This document shows positions 24,581 to 32,064 of a DNA stretch of 64,000 bases, in pieces. Position numbers and translations under genes: made by a program. A model generated the notes under the pieces. It saw nothing but the letters and a program-made list of their open reading frames with translations, did not search any database and was not told the origin of the DNA. Location: contig NZ_CANMEH010000012.1 in NCBI RefSeq assembly GCF_947496875.1, forward strand, positions 1 through 64,000. Direction: 5' to 3'. Source of the stretch: an uncultured Paracoccus sp. GTDB taxonomy: Bacteria; Pseudomonadota; Alphaproteobacteria; Rhodobacterales; Rhodobacteraceae. Within the stretch, counting starts at the first letter, position 1. The number at the start of each line of letters is the position of its first letter.

Positions 24581-24637
24581 GACGGCGGACGTCCGCCGTC
24601 GTTGGCCTACGATCAAGACCGGGCGACGACGCCCGGT
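24581..24637 (+). terminator. Two consecutive hairpins ending the metal cargo
   Basis: GACGGCGGAC/GTCCGCCGTC (24581-24600) is a perfect 20-bp palindrome 2 nt after the regulator stop. A second stem, ACCGGGCG (24618-24625) ACGA CGCCCGGT (24630-24637), follows. Neither has a long T run. They could stop transcription from the regulator running into the tail genes, or form part of the insertion boundary. Confidence 0.5.
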
Positions 24638-24669
24638 GCTGTGCCATTCGGATTTTCTTCGGTGACATC

Positions 24670-25089
24670 ATGCCCAGTACACGCGAGGCCACGCTGGCGG
24701 CGCTGCACGCACGTCTTTTGACGGTGCCTGCCACAACCCTGCGCGGCGAGGTTCTGTCCGAGCGCGTGCCCGCCGCCGGGCTCCTGATCCTGCGGGACGG
24801 CGAACCGGGCGAGCCGGAGGTGACGCTCTCGCCTCTGCGCTACCACTACCAGCACCGCGCCGAGATCGAAGCGGTCGTGCAGGGCGCCGATCGGGACGCC
24901 GACTTCGACAGGCTGACCGCCAGCATTGGCGCGGCGCTCGCCGCCGACCGCACGCTTGGCGGGCTCTGCGACTGGGTCGAGGCGGAAGCCCCGCGCCCCG
25001 TAGACCTGCCGGTCGAGGGCGCGGCCAGCCTGAAGGCCGCCGTGATCCCGGTGGTGCTGCACTATTCCACGGCCGACCAGTTGGCCTGA
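24670..25089 (+). CDS. Tail-terminator-like phage protein
   Basis: A 139-residue protein beginning MPSTREATLAALHARL with an ATG at 24670; the longer frame upstream overlaps the cargo hairpins. LTASIGAALAADRTLGGLCDW and VIPVVLHYSTADQLA match proteins that precede the tail tube gene in related prophages (some databases call them acyl-CoA transferase, which I do not believe). By position and length it should be the tail terminator (gpU-like) that caps the tail tube. Context-based call. Confidence 0.65.
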   Translation: MPSTREATLAALHARLLTVPATTLRGEVLSERVPAAGLLILRDGEPGEPEVTLSPLRYHYQHRAEIEAVVQGADRDADFDRLTASIGAALAADRTLGGLCDWVEAEAPRPVDLPVEGAASLKAAVIPVVLHYSTADQLA

Positions 25090-25113
25090 CCCCGACAACC
25101 CGAGGAGACCACC

Positions 25114-26055
25114 ATGGCACGAGCCCAGGGGGCGCGGGCGCTGATGGCGCTTGCGTTCGAGACGACCTATGGAACGCCGCCCGTGGGCGGCTTCACCCGC
25201 ATGCCCTTCGCCAGCACCTCGCTCGGCGCAGAGCAACCGCTGCTGAACTCGGAACTGCTGGGCTACGGTCGCGATCCGTTGGCGCCGATCAAGGATGCGG
25301 TGACGGCCGACGGCGATGTCGTCGTGCCGCTCGACGCCGAGGCTTTCGGCTTCTGGCTGAAGGCGGCGTTCGGCACGCCGACGACCACTGGTGCGGAAGC
25401 GCCGTACACCCACGAGTTCCAGTCGGGGTCATGGACGCTGCCCAGCATGGCAATCGAGACCGGCATGCCAGAGGTGCCGCGCTATGCGATGTATTCCGGC
25501 TGCGTGCTCGACCAGATCACCTGGCAGATGCAGCGCTCAGGGCTCCTGACCGCGACAGCGCGGCTGGTCGCGCAGGGCGAGACGGTGGGCACGACCACCA
25601 ACGCCGGCACGCCCGCCGCGCTGGAGCTGAAGCGCTTCGGCAATTTCAACGGCGCGATCACTCGCAATGGCACGGCGCTCGGCAACGTGGTCTCGGCCGA
25701 GATCACCTATGCCAACAACCTCGACCGGATCGAGACGATCCGCTCGGACGGGCGCATCGACGGTGCGGACCCAAGCATCGCGGCGCTCACCGGCCGGATC
25801 GAGGTGCGCTTCGCCGACCAGACGCTGGTGACGCAGGCCATCAACGGCGAGGCCTGCGAGATGGAATTCGCCTACGTTCTGCCGTCCGGCGAGAGCTTCA
25901 CCTTCACCGTGCACGCCGTCTACCTGCCGCGCCCGCGGATCGAGATTTCGGGGCCACAGGGCGTGCAGGCGACGTTCGACTGGCAGGCGGCGCGCGACAG
26001 CGTCGTCGGCCGGATGTGCACCGCCACCCTCGTGAACGATGTGGAGACGTATTGA
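25114..26055 (+). CDS. Major tail tube protein
   Basis: A 313-residue beta-rich protein, too long for a minimal tube subunit but in line with alphaproteobacterial siphophages that add a C-terminal domain. The N-terminus (MALAFETTYGTPP) and the repeated pattern of short strands (GSWTLPSMAIETG; LDQITWQMQRSGLL) resemble phage tail tube families. It is preceded by GAGGAG and its stop overlaps the chaperone start. Tube identity rests on length, position before the frameshifted chaperone and tape measure, and composition. Confidence 0.78.
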   Translation: MARAQGARALMALAFETTYGTPPVGGFTRMPFASTSLGAEQPLLNSELLGYGRDPLAPIKDAVTADGDVVVPLDAEAFGFWLKAAFGTPTTTGAEAPYTHEFQSGSWTLPSMAIETGMPEVPRYAMYSGCVLDQITWQMQRSGLLTATARLVAQGETVGTTTNAGTPAALELKRFGNFNGAITRNGTALGNVVSAEITYANNLDRIETIRSDGRIDGADPSIAALTGRIEVRFADQTLVTQAINGEACEMEFAYVLPSGESFTFTVHAVYLPRPRIEISGPQGVQATFDWQAARDSVVGRMCTATLVNDVETY

Positions 26056-26492
26056 TGCTGACGCTCGACCTGACGAACGCGCCGCGCTGGCATGACCTCG
26101 CGCCCGGCGTCCGGGTGCAACTGCGCCCGCTGACCACCGCCCTGATGGTGGCGACGCGGAGTGACCCCGCCGTCGAGGCGGTGCCCGAGGGCGCCTCCGA
26201 CGAGGAGCGCGCCGTCGCCTTCGCCAAGGCGCTCGCGCGGCGGGCGGTGCTCGCCTGGGAGGGCATCGGCGATGCCGACGGCAAGCCCATCGACCCGGGC
26301 CCCGAGGCTATCGATGCGCTGCTCGATGTCTGGCCCATCTTCGAAGCGTTCCAGCTGACCTACGTCTCCAAGGGTCTGCTGCTGGAGCAGGAAAAAAACG
26401 CCTCCGCGCTCTCGCCGAATGGTCCTTCGGCGGGGGCGAGCGATACTGCCAAGCCTGCCAAACAACGTGCCCGGACTGCCCGGCGCGGCTGA
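26055..26492 (+). CDS. Tail assembly chaperone, short product (gpG-like)
   Basis: The zero-frame product, 145 residues, starting at the ATG at 26055 that overlaps the tube stop. The N-terminal domain (MLTLDLTNAPRWHDLAPG; LLDVWPIFEAFQLTYVSKGLL) precedes a hydrophilic Ser/Ala/Arg tail. By analogy with lambda gpG it coats the tape measure during tail assembly. At codons 114-115 the sequence A AAA AAC allows some ribosomes to shift to the -1 frame and make the longer fusion described separately, as in lambda gpG/gpGT. Confidence 0.8.
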   Translation: MLTLDLTNAPRWHDLAPGVRVQLRPLTTALMVATRSDPAVEAVPEGASDEERAVAFAKALARRAVLAWEGIGDADGKPIDPGPEAIDALLDVWPIFEAFQLTYVSKGLLLEQEKNASALSPNGPSAGASDTAKPAKQRARTARRG

Positions 26493-26719
26493 ACCGCCCA
26501 GAAACGCTGGAGGGTTGGCAGGTCTGGGACCTCGTCGGCCGCCTCGGCGGCCAGCTGCGCGTGCTGCCCGGCGCGGTAATCGGCTGGGACCTGTCGGCGG
26601 CGCTCGCGCTTGGCGACGCGCTCGGCGTGCCGCCGCTCGCCATGGCCGAACTGCTGCCCGTCATCGAGGCGGTGATGGTCGCCAAGCTCAACGAACAGAT
26701 GGATCACTCCAATGGCTGA
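26055..26719 (+). CDS. Tail assembly chaperone, -1 frameshift fusion (gpGT-like)
   Basis: Predicted 221-residue product: 115 residues in frame zero, then a -1 shift at 26393-26399 and 106 residues ending at a TGA at 26717-26719, 8 nt past the tape-measure start. The -1 frame has no ATG of its own near the shift, is open, and reads sensibly: a C-x2-C-x3-C-x2-C cluster (YCQACQTTCPDC) followed by RPETLEGWQVWDLVGRLGG and GWDLSAALALGDALGVPPL, the type of text expected of the T domain. This explains the otherwise empty gap 26493-26711. Fusion and slip are inferred from sequence and the conserved strategy in siphophages. Confidence 0.8.
26393..26399 (+). promoter_or_regulatory. Slippery heptamer A AAA AAC for -1 frameshifting
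   Basis: In frame zero the codons are GAA AAA AAC with the preceding A supplying X of the X XXY YYZ motif. A -1 shift lets both tRNAs re-pair (AAA, AAA) and continues with CGC at 26399. Located 31 codons before the zero-frame stop. Confidence 0.85.
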
Positions 26720-29129
26720 GAAGCGAGTATCCGTCCGCCTCGCGGCCGTGGGCGGGCGACAGGTTCGCGCCGAGCTGGAAGGCGTGGGCGAAGCCGGATC
26801 GCGCGGCTTCGGACGGCTGAGCCGCGAGATGGAGGCGGCCAACGCCCGGCTTGCAGCCTTCTCCCGCCGTGTCGCTGTGGCGGCTGCAGCCGCCGTGGCA
26901 GCAGCCGCCGCCGCTGGCGTGGCGATGATCCGCTCCGGCCTGCAGACGGTCGATGCGCAGGCGAAGCTCGCCCAGTCGCTCGGCACCACCGTCGCCTCGA
27001 TCCAGACGCTGGAGCGCGCGGGCGAGTTGGCGGGCGTTTCCATGTCCGGCATCGAGCAAGCCACGAAGGATCTGACGCGCCGCCTGAGCCAGGCCGCCAC
27101 CGGGACCGGTCCCGCCGCCGACGCGCTGGACCGGCTCGGACTCTCGGCCACCGACCTGATCGCCCTGCCGCTCGACCAGCGGGTGGGTGCGATCAACGCC
27201 GCCATCGAGAGCTTCGTGCCCGCTGCCGAACGTGCTGCCGTTGCGGGTCAGCTCTTCGGCGAGGAGGGCTCCATCGCCATGTCGCGGATCGACACCGCGA
27301 CGCTGCGCCAGGCGACCGAGGACGTGCTTGCCTTCGGCGTCGTGGTCTCCGAGCAGGATGCCGACCAGATCGAGCGCACCAATGATGCGATCTCTCGGCT
27401 CGGGCTGATCTGGCGCGGGCTTTCGAACCAGCTGGCCGTCGCCGCGGCGCCTGCGCTGGAAGCCGTCGCCAACGCCATGGCGGCGGTGGCCAGCCGCACC
27501 GGGCCGCTCGGCATCGCGATCCGTGGCCTCTTCGACAACATCGGCCGCCTGACAACCTATGCCGCGACCTTCGCTGCCTTCCTCGCGGGACGCTGGGTCG
27601 TCGGCATGGCCGCCGCGGCGCTGTCCGTGCGCGGCCTCGCGACGGCGCTGGTCGTCCTGCGCGGGGCGCTGATCCGCACCGGCATCGGTGCGCTGATCGT
27701 CGGCGCGGGCGAGCTCGTTTATCAATTCACCCGCCTCGTCTCCGGCGCGGGCGGCTTCGGCGAGGCGATGTCGCTCCTGAAAGACCTCGCTGTCGAGGTC
27801 TGGGAGCGGATCAGGATGGGCGCTGCTGCGGCGGGCGCAGCCGCCACGGCGATGTTCTTCGACCTGAAGGCGGACGCCGCGTCGGGCATGCAGAGCGCCA
27901 TCGAGAGCGTGGTGGCCTTCGGCAACACCGCCGCGAACACCTTCGAAGGCGCCTACGAGGCGATCAAGGCGATCTGGGGGCTGCTGCCCGCCGCCATCGG
28001 TGATCTGGCGTTTCAGGCGGCCAACAGTCTGGTCGATGGTGTCGAGGCGATGCTGAACGGCGTGGTCTCGCGCATCAACGGCTTCATCGGGGGGATCAAC
28101 CAGGGACTCGAAGCCCTCGGCTCCGAGCGGCGCATCTCGCTGGTGCCGGACCTCGACCTCGGCGAGATCGAGAACCGCTTCGAGGGTGCGGCCAGTGCTG
28201 CCACGACGGCGGCGCAGACCGCGTTCGACCGGGCCTTCGAGGACAATCCGCTCACTGCACCCGATCTCGGTCTGACCGAGGCTGCGAACCGCGCGCTCGA
28301 GTCCGCGAATGTCTACCGTGGCGCGGCGCGCGATCTTGCGGACGGCGCGCGCGCGCCTCTGGAGAGCTGGCAGGCCTTGCGTGATGCGGTGCGTGGCACC
28401 GACGAGGCCAGTGCCGATGCGCTGACCGAGGCCACCGGCGCGGCCGAGCGGCTGGAGACGGCGCTCGGCGATGCCGGCCGTGCCGCGACCGGTGCGGGCG
28501 CGGCGTCCGGGGCTGCTGCCGCTGCGGCGGAGCCCGCGACCGAGGCCGCCGTCACCGGGTGGCAGGCGGTCACGGCAGCGCTGTCGGGCTACGCCAGCAA
28601 GGCCCGGGAGATTGGTGGCGACATCGGCCAGAGCCTCGTCGGCGCCTTCCAGTCGGCCGAGAACGCCGTGGGCCAGTTCGTAAAGACCGGCAAGCTGAAC
28701 TTCCGCGATCTCGTCACCTCGCTGCTGGCCGATCTCGCCCAGCTGGCGGCGCGCCGCTTCATCCTCGGGCCGATCGCCAATGCGCTCTCCGGCGTGTTCT
28801 CCGGTGCTGGCGGCATCTTCGCCAACGTCCTGCATGCGGGAGGCATGGTCGGCTCGGCAGGACCCTCGCGCATGGTCCCGGCGATGGCATTTGCGGCTGC
28901 GCCTCGGATGCACTCCGGCGGTGTGGCGGGGCTGCGCCACGATGAGGTCCCGGCCATCCTGCAGCGGGGCGAGCGCGTGCTGTCGCGGCGCGAGGCACAG
29001 AGCTACGGCGCGGGCGGCGGCGTCAACGTCACCATCATGGCGCGTGACGCCGAGAGCTTCCGCCAATCGCGCACGCAGGTCGCGGCCGACATCGCCCGCG
29101 CCGTCTCGCTCGGACGGAGGGGCATGTAA
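26712..29129 (+). CDS. Phage tail tape measure protein
   Basis: Sets tail length; 805 residues. The N-terminus (RVSVRLAAVGGRQVRAELEGVGE) is followed by long Ala-rich helices, a hydrophobic core around 270-340 (membrane-like segments FAAFLAGRWVVGMAAAAL and LIVGAGELVYQF), further coiled coil, and a Gly-rich C-terminus with HAGGMVGSAGPSRMVPAMAF typical of lambda-type tape measures, ending with RGMQ-like text. Starts 8 nt before the chaperone fusion stop, which supports coupling. A 792-codon antisense frame opposite it is a composition artefact. Confidence 0.9.
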   Translation: MAEKRVSVRLAAVGGRQVRAELEGVGEAGSRGFGRLSREMEAANARLAAFSRRVAVAAAAAVAAAAAAGVAMIRSGLQTVDAQAKLAQSLGTTVASIQTLERAGELAGVSMSGIEQATKDLTRRLSQAATGTGPAADALDRLGLSATDLIALPLDQRVGAINAAIESFVPAAERAAVAGQLFGEEGSIAMSRIDTATLRQATEDVLAFGVVVSEQDADQIERTNDAISRLGLIWRGLSNQLAVAAAPALEAVANAMAAVASRTGPLGIAIRGLFDNIGRLTTYAATFAAFLAGRWVVGMAAAALSVRGLATALVVLRGALIRTGIGALIVGAGELVYQFTRLVSGAGGFGEAMSLLKDLAVEVWERIRMGAAAAGAAATAMFFDLKADAASGMQSAIESVVAFGNTAANTFEGAYEAIKAIWGLLPAAIGDLAFQAANSLVDGVEAMLNGVVSRINGFIGGINQGLEALGSERRISLVPDLDLGEIENRFEGAASAATTAAQTAFDRAFEDNPLTAPDLGLTEAANRALESANVYRGAARDLADGARAPLESWQALRDAVRGTDEASADALTEATGAAERLETALGDAGRAATGAGAASGAAAAAAEPATEAAVTGWQAVTAALSGYASKAREIGGDIGQSLVGAFQSAENAVGQFVKTGKLNFRDLVTSLLADLAQLAARRFILGPIANALSGVFSGAGGIFANVLHAGGMVGSAGPSRMVPAMAFAAAPRMHSGGVAGLRHDEVPAILQRGERVLSRREAQSYGAGGGVNVTIMARDAESFRQSRTQVAADIARAVSLGRRGM

Positions 29130-29755
29130 TGGCGTTTCACGAGGTGCGGTTTCCCGACAACATCAGCCGGGGCGCGCGCGGCGGGCCGGAACGGCGTACC
29201 CAGATCGTCGAGGTCGCCTCGGGAGACGAGGAGAGGAACGCCAGCTGGGCCAATTCGCGCCGCCGCTACGATGTCGCCTACGGCATCCGCCGCGCGGACG
29301 ATCTGGCGGCCGTCGTGGCTTTCTTCGAGGCGCGGAACGGGCGGCTGCATGGCTTCCGCTTCAAGGACTGGGGTGACCACAAGTCCTGTCTGCCTTCAGG
29401 AACGCCATCGCCGACCGATCAGGCCATCGGCACCGGCGACGGCACGACGACCGCCTTCCAGCTGGCCAAGCGCTACGCTTCGGGCGCGCAATCCTGGACG
29501 CGCGCCATCGCCAAGCCGGTCGCCGGGACCGTGCGCATTGCGCTGTCGGGCGTCGAGCAGCCCTCCGGCTGGTCGGTCGACACCGCCACCGGCCTCGTCA
29601 CCTTCGGCGCCGCGCCGGGATCCGGTCTCGCGATCACGGCGGGCTTCGAGTTCGACGTGCCCGTCCGCTTCGATACCGACGTGCTCGATGTCACGCTCGA
29701 CCTCGAGCGGCTCGGCTCGATCACCTCCATTCCGCTTCTGGAACTGCGCCGATGA
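29129..29755 (+). CDS. DUF2460 distal tail protein (GTA gp12-like)
   Basis: A 208-residue protein of the DUF2460/TIGR02217 family, recognisable by MAFHEVRFPDNISRGARGGP, then RRYDVAYGIRRADDL and GRLHGFRFKDWGDHKS. In the Rhodobacter gene transfer agent the equivalent protein (g12) forms the distal tail ring. The ATG shares a base with the tape-measure stop (TAATGG), and the stop overlaps the following gene by 4 nt, so it is part of a tightly coupled tail-tip module. Confidence 0.93.
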   Translation: MAFHEVRFPDNISRGARGGPERRTQIVEVASGDEERNASWANSRRRYDVAYGIRRADDLAAVVAFFEARNGRLHGFRFKDWGDHKSCLPSGTPSPTDQAIGTGDGTTTAFQLAKRYASGAQSWTRAIAKPVAGTVRIALSGVEQPSGWSVDTATGLVTFGAAPGSGLAITAGFEFDVPVRFDTDVLDVTLDLERLGSITSIPLLELRR

Positions 29756-30636
29756 AGACCCTCGATCCCGCCTTGCAGGCCCATCTCGACGAGGGCACGA
29801 CGACGCTCGCCTGGTGCTGGCGGATCACCCGCGCCGATGGCGTGAGCTTCGGCTTCACCGATCACGACCGGACGCTCAGCTTCGATGGTACCGACTTCGA
29901 GCCGGAGAGCGGGCTCACCGCCTCCGAAGTGCGCTCGGGCTCTGACCTGTCGGTCGATGCGCAGGACGCTGAGGGCGTGCTGACCTCGGACCGGATCACC
30001 GAGACCGACATCCTCGACGGCCGCTGGGACAATGCGGAGGTCGAAGTCTGGCGGGTGAACTGGGCCGACACGAGCCAGCGCGTGCTGATGCGGCGCGGCG
30101 CTATCGGCCAGATCCGGCGCGGGCGGCTGGCCTTTGTGGCCGAGGTCCGCTCGCTCGCGCATGTCCTCGGCCAGACGGTGGGGCGGACCTTCCAGGCAAC
30201 CTGCGACGCCGCGCTCGGCGATGCGCGCTGCGGCGTCGATCTGGAGGACCCGGCCTTCAAGGGCACCGGCGCGGTGATCGATCTCCTGCGCGACCGGGCC
30301 TTCACCGCCTCGGGGCTGGTCGCATTCACGTCCGGCTGGTTCACCTTCGGCACGCTGGAATGGTCCAGCGGCGCGAATGCGGGGCGTCGCGCGGAAGTGC
30401 TGGGCCACGACGTCACGGACGGCATCGCCGTGCTCACGCTGCTCGAGGCGCCGGTGCGCGAGATCTCCGAGGGCGATGCCTTCACCATCCGTGCGGGTTG
30501 CGACAAGCGCATGGAGACCTGCGGCGCGAAGTTCGCCAACACCGCCAACTTCAGGGGCTTCCCGCACATCCCCGGCCAGGATGCGGTCCTGCGCTACGCC
30601 ACGAAGGACGGCGGCCACGAGGGAGGCGTGCTGTGA
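29752..30636 (+). CDS. DUF2163 baseplate hub protein (GTA gp13-like)
   Basis: A 294-residue protein of the DUF2163/TIGR02218 family: LAWCWRITRADGVSFGFTDHDRTL near residue 20, then SLAHVLGQTVGRTFQATCDAAL and a C-terminal CDKRMETCGAKFANTANFRGFPHIPG stretch rich in Cys. In GTA g13 is a baseplate hub protein with a metal-stabilised C-terminal domain. Its next partner gene (NlpC/P60) normally starts directly after the stop; here a 0.9 kb antisense aldolase gene intervenes from 30646. Confidence 0.92.
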   Translation: MKTLDPALQAHLDEGTTTLAWCWRITRADGVSFGFTDHDRTLSFDGTDFEPESGLTASEVRSGSDLSVDAQDAEGVLTSDRITETDILDGRWDNAEVEVWRVNWADTSQRVLMRRGAIGQIRRGRLAFVAEVRSLAHVLGQTVGRTFQATCDAALGDARCGVDLEDPAFKGTGAVIDLLRDRAFTASGLVAFTSGWFTFGTLEWSSGANAGRRAEVLGHDVTDGIAVLTLLEAPVREISEGDAFTIRAGCDKRMETCGAKFANTANFRGFPHIPGQDAVLRYATKDGGHEGGVL

Positions 30637-30645
30637 GGGGAGCCC

Positions 30646-31533
30646 TCAGCGAGCCAGAGGCTCGGTCGCCGCGGCGATTTCGCGGCACGTTGCATCGTCC
30701 AGCGGCAGGATTGGGCGGGGAGGGTCGCAGTCGGTCAGGCCCATCTGCCGCGCCATCGCATAAACCACCCGCAGCGAGCCATGGGCTTTGAAGAGCGCCC
30801 AGAGCGGGGCAAGCTCTTCATCAATGCGGCGGGCCTCCGCCGCATTGCCTGCCATCGCCGCCGCAGTCAGCCGCAACGCGATCTCGGGGAGGATCCCGCC
30901 AATCACGCTATACCACGTATTCGCACCGGCCAGCAGCGCCTCGGCGCAGCCCCAGTCCCCGCTGTAGCCGATGGCGAAGTCTGCAGGCAGCGTGCTGCGC
31001 AGCCGGGCCAGATCGCTGGCGAGACTGCCTTGCGCGGGCAACGGCATCTTGATTGCAGCGATCCGGGGTACCTGCGCCAGTCGTTGTATGAGCGCGACGT
31101 CGAAGTTGAAGTGAGTAGTGCTGGGATTGTTGTAGATGCACAGCGGCAGATCGCTTGCGGTCGCAACGGCGCTGTAATGGGCGTAGGCCTCATCCTGAGT
31201 CAGAGGCGTGTAGCTGACCGCAGGCAGCAGCACAGCATTTGCCCCAGCCTCAGCCGCATCGCGGGCCAATGCACAGGCCTCGTCGGTGCGCAGCGCTCCG
31301 ACCCCGACCATCAGCGACACACTGCTGCCCAGCACATCAGCCGCCACGGACACCGCCCGGCGTCGTTCTGCGCGCGTCAGATACGCGAATGTGCCGGTGC
31401 TGCCTAGCAGGCCGACCGAACCAAGATCGGGCCGCCGCAACCGCTCCAGCACCCGGACAAGCGCGTCGGTCTGAACGCGCCCGTCTATGGTCGCCGGGGT
31501 GATTGGAAAGGCGGACAGACCAGTAAAGTTCAT
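30646..31533 (-). CDS. DapA/NAL-family aldolase
   Basis: Predicted class I pyruvate-dependent aldolase of the dihydrodipicolinate synthase / N-acetylneuraminate lyase family, 295 residues. The Schiff-base lysine is in AAIKMP (Lys162), the general-base tyrosine in CIYNNPSTT (Tyr134), and the substrate loop in LGSTGTFAYL (44-53). The exact substrate cannot be read; sugar-acid aldolases are as likely as lysine biosynthesis. It is antisense inside the tail operon and has no partner gene, so it is cargo rather than part of the virion. A giant antisense frame continuing upstream to 37512 is spurious; the ATG at 31533 is the family-consistent start. Confidence 0.85.
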   Translation of the reverse strand: MNFTGLSAFPITPATIDGRVQTDALVRVLERLRRPDLGSVGLLGSTGTFAYLTRAERRRAVSVAADVLGSSVSLMVGVGALRTDEACALARDAAEAGANAVLLPAVSYTPLTQDEAYAHYSAVATASDLPLCIYNNPSTTHFNFDVALIQRLAQVPRIAAIKMPLPAQGSLASDLARLRSTLPADFAIGYSGDWGCAEALLAGANTWYSVIGGILPEIALRLTAAAMAGNAAEARRIDEELAPLWALFKAHGSLRVVYAMARQMGLTDCDPPRPILPLDDATCREIAAATEPLAR

Positions 31534-31566
31534 CTCGATAACCCTCAAGGCACGGCAGTCAAACCC

Positions 31567-32055
31567 ATGGTGACGCCACAAATACCGCGGAATGGCAAGG
31601 CGGCGCGCACGACGGCACCCAAGGCTGCAGCTAATCCTGAGCGAGTAATTCCGGCTGCGCGCGCGTGGCTCGGCACACCGTACCACGACCAGGCAAGCCT
31701 GCGCGGCGTCGGCTGCGACTGCCTCGGGCTGGCCCGGGGCGTCTGGCGCGAGGTCGTCGGCCCGGAGCCGTTCCCGATCCCGCCCTACAGCCGCGACTGG
31801 GGCGAGACCGGCCCGCGCGAGGTTCTGGCGGACGGCGCGCGGCGCATGATGATCGAGGTTTCGCCTGTCGAGGCCGGTCCCGGCGCGCTGGTCCTCTTTC
31901 GCATGAGGGCCCGCGCCATCGCCAAGCATGTCGGGATCCTGACCGGGCCCGACATCTTCCTCCACGCCTACGAGCGGCTCGGCGTGATCGAGGAACCGCT
32001 CACCCCATCCTGGCGGCGGCGTATCGCCTTCGCCTTCCTGTTCCCGCAACGCTGA
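31567..32055 (+). CDS. NlpC/P60 tail peptidase (GTA gp14-like)
   Basis: A 162-residue cell-wall peptidase of the TIGR02219 type, with catalytic Cys52 in GCDCLGL and His121 in AKHVGIL, plus the family text RAWLGTPYHDQASLRGVG. It should cut peptidoglycan at the tail tip during infection. The first 28 residues (MVTPQIPRNGKAARTTAPKA) are unlike normal members, which begin just before the RVIPAARAW motif; the extension is encoded by sequence next to the aldolase insertion, so the original start was probably lost and replaced. Confidence 0.88.
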   Translation: MVTPQIPRNGKAARTTAPKAAANPERVIPAARAWLGTPYHDQASLRGVGCDCLGLARGVWREVVGPEPFPIPPYSRDWGETGPREVLADGARRMMIEVSPVEAGPGALVLFRMRARAIAKHVGILTGPDIFLHAYERLGVIEEPLTPSWRRRIAFAFLFPQR

Positions 32056-32064
32056 GACCCGAAC

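Noticed and set aside
26688..29066. A 792-codon frame antisense to the tape measure gene
   Set aside because: Low-complexity Arg/Gly-rich translation, no domains, exact shadow of an Ala-rich gene.
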